Source: Saccharospirillaceae bacterium (GTDB taxonomy: Bacteria > Pseudomonadota > Gammaproteobacteria > Pseudomonadales > Oceanobacteraceae). From it: a stretch of 64,000 nucleotides of DNA. The translations under genes were made by a program, and so were the position numbers. Positions 57,953 to 64,000 of the stretch are shown in pieces. Where the stretch lies: the NCBI GenBank assembly GCA_021208685.1, contig JAJOJJ010000002.1:62001-126000 (forward strand), given 5' to 3'. Position 1 is the first letter of the stretch. Every line of letters starts with the position of its first letter. The notes beneath the pieces are model-generated. The model was not told the DNA's origin. It was given only the letters and a program-made list of their open reading frames with translations, and did no database searches.

Positions 57953-59463
57953 TCACCTGCCTTACTTGTCTTATCGCTGCTGCCCTGAGATTGGCTCTGA
58001 CTTTTCTTTTGCGTCACATTATCAACAATCCAGGTATCCTTACTGCCACCCCCCTGTGAAGAGTTAACCACCAGCGAACCTTTTTTCATGGCAACACGGG
58101 TAAGTCCTCCGGTTGTGACATAGGTATCCCGTCCCTGCAGAATGAACGGACGCAAATCGAGATGACGTGGTTCAATTTTATTCTTGCTGATTAATGCAGG
58201 TGCAGTAGAGAGTGCCAACGTCGGCTGAGCAATATAATTACGCGGATTAGCTTTAATTAAATCGGCAAAGGTTTCGCGTTCTTTTTTGGTTGAATGCGGT
58301 CCGATCAGCATGCCATAGCCACCGGATTCGTTAGCCGGTTTCACCACCAGCTTATCGAGATTAGCCAATACGTATTCACGCTGTTTGTCGTCGTAACAAA
58401 GAAAGGTCTCAACATTCGGAATCAGCGGGTCTTCGCCCAGATAATATTTAATAATCTGCGGAACGAAGGCATACACCACTTTATCATCGGCGACACCCGC
58501 TCCCGGAGCATTCGCCAGAGCCACATTCCCTGCCCGCCAGGCACGCATCAAACCGGCAACGCCTAAGACCGAATCCGGCTGAAAGACTTCCGGATCAAGG
58601 AATAAATCATCAATACGGCGGTAAATCACATCAACCCGCTCTAAGCCGGCGATGGTTTTCATATACACACAGTCATCATCACCAACGACAAGATCACTGC
58701 CTTCAATTAATTCAGCGCCCATACGCTGGGCAAGGAAGGCATGCTCAAAATACGCCGAGTTATAAATACCCGGGGTCATTACGACGATGACGGGTTTGCT
58801 CACACGGCGCGGAGATAATGAACTCAGTGTCTCGAATAAATGCTCCGGATAATCACCGACCGGAGCAATATTCACTTTCTCGAACACTTCGGGAATTACC
58901 CGTTTCATAATCGAGCGGTTTTCCAGCATATAAGAAACACCGGACGGTACGCGCAGGTTATCTTCCAGCACATAAAACTGGCCGTCTTTATCACGCACCA
59001 GATCAGTTCCGCATACATGAGCCCAGACCCCGAACCGGGGCCGGACACCTTCGCATTCCTTCCGGTAATTTTTGGATTGTTTCAGAACAAATTCCGGAAT
59101 AATGCCATCACGGATTATTTTCTGATCATGATAAAGATCGTCAATAAACATATTCAGCGCGGTAAGACGCTGCTTTAAACCCGCAGCGGTTTTATCCCAC
59201 TGAGTACGGGAAATAACCCGGGGGACGATATCAAAAGGCCAGGCCCGGTCGATATTGCCACCTTCGGTATACACCGTAAATGACACGCCCATTTCTTTAA
59301 TCGTGGCATCGGCAGCAATTTTGCGCGAAATAATATCGTCTTCCGATAACGAACTCAGATAATTGATAAGACGTTTGGCTGGCTGGCGAGGGTTGCCGGC
59401 GCTGCTGAACAGTTCGTCATAAAACTCACCCTCCGGGGTGTATTCCTTCCACTCAATAGACAT
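57949..59463 (-). CDS. circularly permuted type 2 ATP-grasp protein (intact)
   Basis: A 504-residue protein of the DUF404/DUF407 group: WPFDIVPRVIS, FGVWAHVCGTDLVRDKDGQFYVLEDNLRVPSGVSYMLENR, FEHAFLAQRMGAELIEGSDLVVG, VDVIYRRIDDLFLDP, the ATP loop VVKPANESGGYGMLIG near 375-390, RNYIAQPTL, and SQGGGSKDTWIVDN near the end, then a Ser/Gln/Lys-rich tail. ATP-grasp ligases activate a carboxylate as acyl phosphate and join it to an amine, so this is probably the peptide ligase of the cluster. It is the first gene of the operon; AAGGAG lies 6 nt before the ATG. Confidence 0.93.
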   Translation of the reverse strand: MSIEWKEYTPEGEFYDELFSSAGNPRQPAKRLINYLSSLSEDDIISRKIAADATIKEMGVSFTVYTEGGNIDRAWPFDIVPRVISRTQWDKTAAGLKQRLTALNMFIDDLYHDQKIIRDGIIPEFVLKQSKNYRKECEGVRPRFGVWAHVCGTDLVRDKDGQFYVLEDNLRVPSGVSYMLENRSIMKRVIPEVFEKVNIAPVGDYPEHLFETLSSLSPRRVSKPVIVVMTPGIYNSAYFEHAFLAQRMGAELIEGSDLVVGDDDCVYMKTIAGLERVDVIYRRIDDLFLDPEVFQPDSVLGVAGLMRAWRAGNVALANAPGAGVADDKVVYAFVPQIIKYYLGEDPLIPNVETFLCYDDKQREYVLANLDKLVVKPANESGGYGMLIGPHSTKKERETFADLIKANPRNYIAQPTLALSTAPALISKNKIEPRHLDLRPFILQGRDTYVTTGGLTRVAMKKGSLVVNSSQGGGSKDTWIVDNVTQKKSQSQSQGSSDKTSKAGE

Positions 59464-59803
59464 ATCACTCCTTGCCGTCTGCTGTCAGACGCAATGTTTC
59501 TGTTCTGCCTGTCCCGGACTGTACATGCAATGGTGCAGCGTCTTGTTGCAGAGTCTCGTGGTTACGCCCTGTTGTAGCGCAGCCGGATTTCAACTGCGTT
59601 ACCAAATGCACCAAAAAGACTCACACCGAACAAAGTTGCCATTGCATCGGAACGGTTAATAACATCTCTTTCAAGATCAATGCCATGATTTAAGGCACCT
59701 CTGATCAGACACCGCTTGCCCGTCACCTGACGCGGAAACTATTCAAACCCTGTAAAGCTATTTATGCTGCACGGATCTTTCGAAGCGATAAGGAATTTTG
59801 CAC
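59464..59803. promoter_or_regulatory. divergent intergenic region between the ATP-grasp operon and the pldA-like gene
   Basis: 340 bp without a supported gene. The left end carries the ribosome site of the ATP-grasp gene, the right end AAGGA for the phospholipase gene. A weak candidate TTCAAA (59742-59747) / TATGCT (59763-59768), spacing 15, may be the latter's promoter. I see no clear operator or promoter for the ATP-grasp operon. Confidence 0.5.
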
Positions 59804-60748
59804 ATGCACGGTTTGCATTCTGGTCAGGTGGCACTCGCGTTCCTGATCTGTTTACTTCTGCCATCCGCATTACAGGCCAATGACGACGCCAAACGCTATG
59901 CAGGAATGCAAAGCCATGAACCCATCTATATTGGCTACACCTGGGATGAAGATGATGTTGGTTTTATGGATTTCAAACTCTCGCTGAAATATCCGATCTG
60001 GCACAATGCGCAACCCAAGAAAGCGGCCTTTGGCTGGTTACCGTATCCTTATTTTGACTTCAGCGGCCGCTTTGGCCAGTACATTGGTACACGGGAGTCC
60101 GCTCCGGTTATCGCCAAACGCTTTAACCCCGAGCTTATCGGTCGCTACTGGCTGCTACCGGACACGGACAGCCACCTTCCGGCCAGCAGTCTGGACCTGC
60201 TTTATGGCCATGAATCCAACGGTCAGAGCATCGGTGATAACAACAGTTATCAGGCGATGACGCAGGAGCTGGCCCTGCAGGGGGAAGATCTGAAATTCGC
60301 CGATGACTATATCAGCAGGGGTTGGGACTACGTTGGCATACTCTGGAGTCAGCACTGGCGTGCAGCGGATGACCGCCATGTCACAACCTTCCTGAAACTG
60401 CACTATTTTCTCGATGATGGCCTGATGCAGGGGGCTGCTGAAGAATACAAGCCGTGGGAACATGACCGCGAAGGGAAAAGCCGGCGCAAAGTGGATGGCA
60501 TCAGTCTGTCATATAAGCGCAATATTGATTTGGGCCATTCCCTGCTCAGTGGTGAAAAATTTTTCCTGCAGTACGTAACCGGAACAGAAAATACCTTCCG
60601 CTTTAATACCGTCCGTCTGGAATTTTCATTTGTTATGGGTAACTTGCCGCTTATGTTCTGGGCAAGCCATGGCTATAACAGTGATCTGGCTGATTACTAC
60701 CGTGAACTCAGTTCCGGTGGTCTTGCCATTGAGTTTCTCAGTATGTGA
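59804..60748 (+). CDS. pldA: outer-membrane phospholipase A-like protein
   Basis: A 314-residue protein with a signal peptide (cleavage near residue 26, LPSALQA) and a PldA-type 12-strand barrel. The catalytic block YGHESNGQS gives His136 and Ser138, and SRGWDYV carries Asp175 where E. coli OMPLA has Asn156. OMPLA hydrolyses phospholipids in the outer leaflet on dimerisation with Ca2+. The ATG at 59804 fits the AAGGA ribosome site (9 nt); an in-frame TTG at 59798 is too close. It ends at a terminator shared with convergent efp. The Asn-to-Asp change makes the triad look like a classic Ser-His-Asp hydrolase. Confidence 0.88.
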   Translation: MHGLHSGQVALAFLICLLLPSALQANDDAKRYAGMQSHEPIYIGYTWDEDDVGFMDFKLSLKYPIWHNAQPKKAAFGWLPYPYFDFSGRFGQYIGTRESAPVIAKRFNPELIGRYWLLPDTDSHLPASSLDLLYGHESNGQSIGDNNSYQAMTQELALQGEDLKFADDYISRGWDYVGILWSQHWRAADDRHVTTFLKLHYFLDDGLMQGAAEEYKPWEHDREGKSRRKVDGISLSYKRNIDLGHSLLSGEKFFLQYVTGTENTFRFNTVRLEFSFVMGNLPLMFWASHGYNSDLADYYRELSSGGLAIEFLSM

Positions 60749-60770
60749 TCCGGAGAAACAACCGAGGTAT

Positions 60771-60797
60771 AAAAAAAGCTGCCGGAGCAGCTTTTTT
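60771..60797. terminator. bidirectional terminator between the pldA-like gene and efp
   Basis: Stem AGCTGC (60777-60782) / GCAGCT (60787-60792), loop CGGA, flanked by A and T runs. Confidence 0.9.
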
Positions 60798-60814
60798 ACG
60801 TCAGAAAAAGCCTG

Positions 60815-61381
60815 TCAGCTTTTTGCACGACCTTTAAATTCGCCGGTACGGGTATCGATTTCGACGGCATCACCGATTTCAACAAACGCTGCAACCTGCA
60901 GTTCGTAACCGTTTTCCAGCTTAGCCAGTTTCATCACTTTACCGGAAGTATCACCACGAACCGCTGGTTCGGTGTAAGACACCGTGCGGACGATGGTGGT
61001 TGGCAGTTCGATGCTGATGGCTTTGCCTTCGTAGAAAACCGCTTCACAGACGTCGGTCATGCCGTCGGTCAGAAAGTTCAGGGTATCGCCCAGGTTTTCT
61101 TTTTCCACTTCGATCTGGTTGTACTCTTCGTCCATAAAGACGTAGAGCGGATCAGCGAAGTAAGAGTAGGTTACCTGGCTGCGTTCCAGAATGATGGGCT
61201 CCAGCTTGTCGTCCGCCTTGAACACTGGCTCCTGAGACGCACCGGTCAGCAGGTTCTTCAGTTTCATTTTCACAACAGCGGAGTTGCGGCCGGATTTGTT
61301 GAATTCAGCTTTCAGGACAACCCATGCCTGACCGTTCAGGCTCAGTACCTGACCGGCACGAAATTCGTTAGCAGTTTTCAT
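60815..61381 (-). CDS. efp: elongation factor P
   Basis: A 188-residue three-domain EF-P (KOW-like N-terminal domain, then two OB domains; end motif [26 protein letters not shown]). The modification loop reads KSGRNSAVV with Arg32, not Lys34-type, so it should be rhamnosylated by EarP rather than lysylated. It helps ribosomes make polyproline stretches. The earP gene lies 40 nt upstream on the same strand, an operon-like pair. Confidence 0.98.
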   Translation of the reverse strand: MKTANEFRAGQVLSLNGQAWVVLKAEFNKSGRNSAVVKMKLKNLLTGASQEPVFKADDKLEPIILERSQVTYSYFADPLYVFMDEEYNQIEVEKENLGDTLNFLTDGMTDVCEAVFYEGKAISIELPTTIVRTVSYTEPAVRGDTSGKVMKLAKLENGYELQVAAFVEIGDAVEIDTRTGEFKGRAKS

Positions 61382-61421
61382 AGGATAATTACCGGATATC
61401 AGTCGTTAAAAATGCGCTGCA

Positions 61422-62600
61422 CTATACCTTATCCGTGGCGTATTGCACTAGATTTGATGCCAGATCCCCCAGCGCCAGCAGCTGCTTTTGCCAGGCCAGT
61501 GCATGATTTTGCAGCACAGGGAGCTGATGCAGCAATTCATGCCAGCGGGCTTGCGCCTGAGAGTCATTCAGTGCGGCTGCCGGTAGTGACTGATTCCAGA
61601 ACCGGAATGCATCCGCCAGCCGGCTGCCGGCCGGGCCTTCTCCGGCCCGGCAATAATGACCAAGAAACGCCTCCAGCTTATCCAGATGGGCCTCTTCTTC
61701 CTGACGGTATATGTGCCATAACATTGGTCTGCCCATCATCTGTGCACGCACGAACGATTCCTCCCCGCGCACAAAGTTCAGGTCACACATAGCCAGCAAC
61801 TGATCGTATTGCGGCTGAGATATAAAAGGCATGACTGAAAGCATTAATGCACCGCGGCAATAGGTATGACCTGCCACCGTGTTTTCACCCAGCCAGGCAT
61901 CCAGACCTGCCGATACTCTTCCCGCCGGAACCAGCAGGTGGACGGTCCGGGGAAACGCCTGCAGGGCGTCCAGCAAGCCCTCAAGAGCCGGGTTTTCATA
62001 AGCAAACAGGCTGATCTGCAGGGCACAATCCGCAAGCGATGGTGATAACCCGAAGCCGCTCAGAAAGGTCTGTCGTGCGGAAAGGTGCGCCATCTGCCGT
62101 GGCAGGTTCGCCAGCCCGGGTTCGTACAGCAACCCACCGGTACCCGCGACAAAGCCGGGAAAGAAGAAGGTCTTACTCAGGTTGTGCACAGGCGACTGGC
62201 TGAGGTGAAAACCGGGCACCCAGTCTTCCGCACTCAGATACTCCAGATTAATCCAGCAGGACGCCTGCTCACGCTGCGCCATGGCAGTGATATAACTGGC
62301 TGGCAACTCACAGGCAAAAGCTTCAATCACCACATCGCCGGTCTGCTCCGGGGTCAGTTCCGGGAATTCCTCGGCCCAATAACGGATCACAACGCCCTGA
62401 CGTTGTTGCTCCGCCACACTGACATCCAGTGCCGGACACAAGGCATGGAAGCTCCGCAGATCATCCACCCACAGCGTCACCTGCTGACCATGCTGATGCT
62501 GCAACTGCCGTGCAAGCCGCCAGCACACGCCGATATCACCGAAATTGTCGATAACGCGGCAGAACAGGTGCCAGTGGCGGGAGATCGGCAGATTTGTCAT
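61422..62600 (-). CDS. earP: EF-P arginine rhamnosyltransferase EarP
   Basis: A 392-residue inverting GT-B glycosyltransferase: the N-terminal HLFCRVIDNFGDIGVCWRLARQL (with the catalytic Asp/Glu region), WINLEYLSAEDWVPGFHLSQSP, FFPGFVAGTGGLLYEPGL, and the TDP-binding LNFVRGEESFVRAQMMGRPMLWHIYRQEE. It transfers rhamnose from dTDP-rhamnose to Arg32 of EF-P. The start is uncertain: ATG at 62600 (MTNLPISRHWH) or at 62609; a TTG at 62615 is less likely. It lies directly before efp, its substrate gene. Confidence 0.96.
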   Translation of the reverse strand: MTNLPISRHWHLFCRVIDNFGDIGVCWRLARQLQHQHGQQVTLWVDDLRSFHALCPALDVSVAEQQRQGVVIRYWAEEFPELTPEQTGDVVIEAFACELPASYITAMAQREQASCWINLEYLSAEDWVPGFHLSQSPVHNLSKTFFFPGFVAGTGGLLYEPGLANLPRQMAHLSARQTFLSGFGLSPSLADCALQISLFAYENPALEGLLDALQAFPRTVHLLVPAGRVSAGLDAWLGENTVAGHTYCRGALMLSVMPFISQPQYDQLLAMCDLNFVRGEESFVRAQMMGRPMLWHIYRQEEEAHLDKLEAFLGHYCRAGEGPAGSRLADAFRFWNQSLPAAALNDSQAQARWHELLHQLPVLQNHALAWQKQLLALGDLASNLVQYATDKV

Positions 62601-62792
62601 CAGGGGCATCGACAATGTCCATCAGGAAGAAGAAAACACACAGCACAGCAACAGGCGGCATGATAAAAGCAGGAGACTGATGAATGAAGTCCAGAAGAAG
62701 GGGGATTTGCCCGGCAAACTTCATGCATAAGACTGATATTGGTCACGCTTATCTGCTAGCCTGAGGAAACATTGGCTAACAAATAACCAATT

Positions 62793-63560
62793 ATGAACGT
62801 CACATACTACGGCATTTGCCTGATCACCACAGCCCTGTGCTTATGCACGCCTGCCTCAGCCGGACCGCTTTCCACCCCGATAACAGATAACCAATTTGCT
62901 GCTGACACTCTGATAATCGGAGTAGAAACGACCGATTATGCGCCCTATTACCATCTGCAAGACAACCGTTACAGTGGCCTGGGACGGGATATCCTCGACG
63001 CGTTTCTGGCCGATGCTCACCTGATGGCCGACTATTATCCGTTACCGGTACCACGTTTGTTTCTGCTGTTTACTCAGCAGCAACTGGACTTCAAATTCCC
63101 CGATAATCCCCAATGGTCTGAAGATCTTAAATCAGGGCTCACTGTCTACTACAGCGAACCGGTAATACAGGTGACAGAAGCGGTAATGATACTGAACGAT
63201 CATCAGGGGCCGGTACGTAATATCGGCACCATAATGGGATTCACGACTCCGGGTATTAATGCAGAAATTCAACGCGGAGAGCTGACCATTACTCAGGTGA
63301 ACAGCATGGATCAGATGCTGAAAATGCTGGAAAACCGGCGCATTGATGGTATCTACTTCAACACCCGCGCCGCGCGGCATGCTGCGGCTGAACGGGCATC
63401 CCCCCTGACGCTGACGACGCTGAAACAGATTGCGCCCTATCACTACGCATATCACCTATCAAGCATCCGGCACCCGCATCTGATTGAGCGTTTTGATCGG
63501 TTTATGCACGACAACCCAGAGGTTATCCGGGCGTTGCGCCAGAGTTACAACATCCCCTGA
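62793..63560 (+). CDS. orphan periplasmic solute-binding protein (SBP_bac_3-like)
   Basis: A 255-residue protein with a signal peptide (MNVTYYGICLITTALCLCTPASA, cleavage near 23) and a family-3 binding-protein fold: IGVETTDYAPYYHLQDNRYSGLGRDILDAFL, then TIMGFTTPGINAEIQRGELTI and MLKMLENRRIDGIYFN in the second lobe. It resembles the other orphan binding protein at 13197 in size and layout but is clearly diverged. No ABC permease or ATPase is adjacent. Its end overlaps the convergent next gene by 16 bp. Confidence 0.85.
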   Translation: MNVTYYGICLITTALCLCTPASAGPLSTPITDNQFAADTLIIGVETTDYAPYYHLQDNRYSGLGRDILDAFLADAHLMADYYPLPVPRLFLLFTQQQLDFKFPDNPQWSEDLKSGLTVYYSEPVIQVTEAVMILNDHQGPVRNIGTIMGFTTPGINAEIQRGELTITQVNSMDQMLKMLENRRIDGIYFNTRAARHAAAERASPLTLTTLKQIAPYHYAYHLSSIRHPHLIERFDRFMHDNPEVIRALRQSYNIP

Positions 63561-63997
63561 GCTTCGGCGATCCGCAGCATCGGGTCGGGTTCTGTCGCCA
63601 GTTCAAAGCCCTCCGCATTAAGCCAGCCAAGGGCCGATTCTGCATCGGCAAAAGCACGACGGTAAAAGCCCTGCGCCGATTCCGTCACCATGTCTTCAAG
63701 CTGCAACTTCTTCAGTAACGAAGGGGAATACACATGCGCAGCCCTGCGTAATCCCTGCGCGATACACCAGTGCACCAGCGTTTCAATAATCGGCCCGATC
63801 TCAGGAACTCCGAGCTGCCATTCATCCAGCAGCACCATATGCCCCCAGGAGGGCGGTAACTCAGCCACATGCTCACGCAAGGCTTTGTCATAAGCCCGCG
63901 CGGCTTCCTCATTCCAGCTGCCGGACAAGCGGGCAACCAGAATATTGCCATTCGTTGTGATGACAAACTCACCATGCTGGATACGCGTATTAAGCAT
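63545..63997 (-). CDS. SpoIIAA/STAS-like hypothetical protein
   Basis: A 150-residue protein of alternating short strands and helices: FVITTNGNILVARLSGSWNEEAARAYDKALREHV, HMVLLDEWQLGVPEIGPIIETLVHWCIAQGLRRAAHVY, and YRRAFADAESALGWLNAEGFEL. This matches the SpoIIAA/STAS-like group (DUF3478-type) whose members bind acyl chains or anti-sigma-type partners; the exact role is unknown. The gene is complete (ATG at 63997) but its upstream region lies outside the window. Confidence 0.7.
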   Translation of the reverse strand: MLNTRIQHGEFVITTNGNILVARLSGSWNEEAARAYDKALREHVAELPPSWGHMVLLDEWQLGVPEIGPIIETLVHWCIAQGLRRAAHVYSPSLLKKLQLEDMVTESAQGFYRRAFADAESALGWLNAEGFELATEPDPMLRIAEAQGML

Positions 63998-64000
63998 ATA

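Overview
The window is chromosomal DNA from a marine gammaproteobacterium. The gene orders rlmE-ftsH-folP-glmM-tpiA-secG-tRNA-Leu-rimP-nusA-infB-rbfA-truB-rpsO-pnp, carA-carB-greA, grpE-dnaK-dnaJ-dapB, recN/fur/bamE and rnfH-ratA/smpB-ssrA match the Pseudomonas/Oceanospirillales core backbone. An AlmA-type long-chain alkane monooxygenase, a cysteine-free Fur and EarP with an Arg32 EF-P fit an Oceanospirillales hydrocarbon degrader (Thalassolituus/Oceanobacter-like). That taxonomic placement is inference. No insertion sequence, prophage or CRISPR array was seen.

Layout. 1-4.8 kb: LiuR-like MerR regulator divergent from a FabG-like SDR, an alkyltransferase-like (ATL) DNA-repair protein, the AlmA-like monooxygenase and a small lipoprotein. 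4.8-11.4 kb: a minus-strand operon of AMP/thymidine phosphorylase-family enzyme, class III-like PRPP synthetase homologue and divergent phosphoketolase-family protein, facing a beta-CASP RNase-like metallo-hydrolase on the plus strand. Together these look like an RNA/NMP-ribose salvage route. 11.5-14 kb: PhzF-family protein, a small unrecognised protein and an orphan periplasmic binding protein. 14-29.3 kb: the long translation/transcription cluster from pnp back to rlmE on the minus strand, with RNA-level control elements: an RNase III-type hairpin before pnp, terminator-like hairpins before rimP, and the tRNA-Leu(GAG). 29.4-33 kb: yhbY, a DUF4149-like membrane protein, a KAS III-type synthase beside fabA, and a YciA-like thioesterase. 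33-38.9 kb: greA, carB, carA and a HapR/LuxR-type TetR regulator with a repeat-rich 0.6-kb upstream region. 39-46.6 kb: dapB, dnaJ, dnaK, grpE with a good sigma32 promoter, recN with two abutting LexA boxes, fur and bamE. 46.7-49.9 kb: rnfH, ratA, an NSS transporter, smpB and tmRNA (tag ANDETYALAA).

50.1-59.5 kb holds the most unusual system: a six-ORF minus-strand operon of two circularly permuted ATP-grasp proteins, two alpha-E proteins and two transglutaminase-fold proteins, one carrying a giant C-terminal DUF2126-type region. This composition matches a predicted but biochemically little-known peptide-ligation/modification system. In the second module the ATP-grasp/alpha-E gene is split by a stop that sits just after a canonical -1 slippery heptamer (A AAT TTT), and the downstream ORF starts in the -1 frame in a GTGA overlap.

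59.8-64 kb: PldA-like outer-membrane phospholipase, efp and earP (EF-P and its rhamnosyltransferase), another orphan binding protein and a small SpoIIAA/STAS-like protein.

Most operons end in clear hairpin + T-run terminators, many of them bidirectional between convergent genes. Several starts are non-ATG (rimP TTG, carA TTG, folP GTG, yciA-like GTG, second alpha-E ORF GTG).
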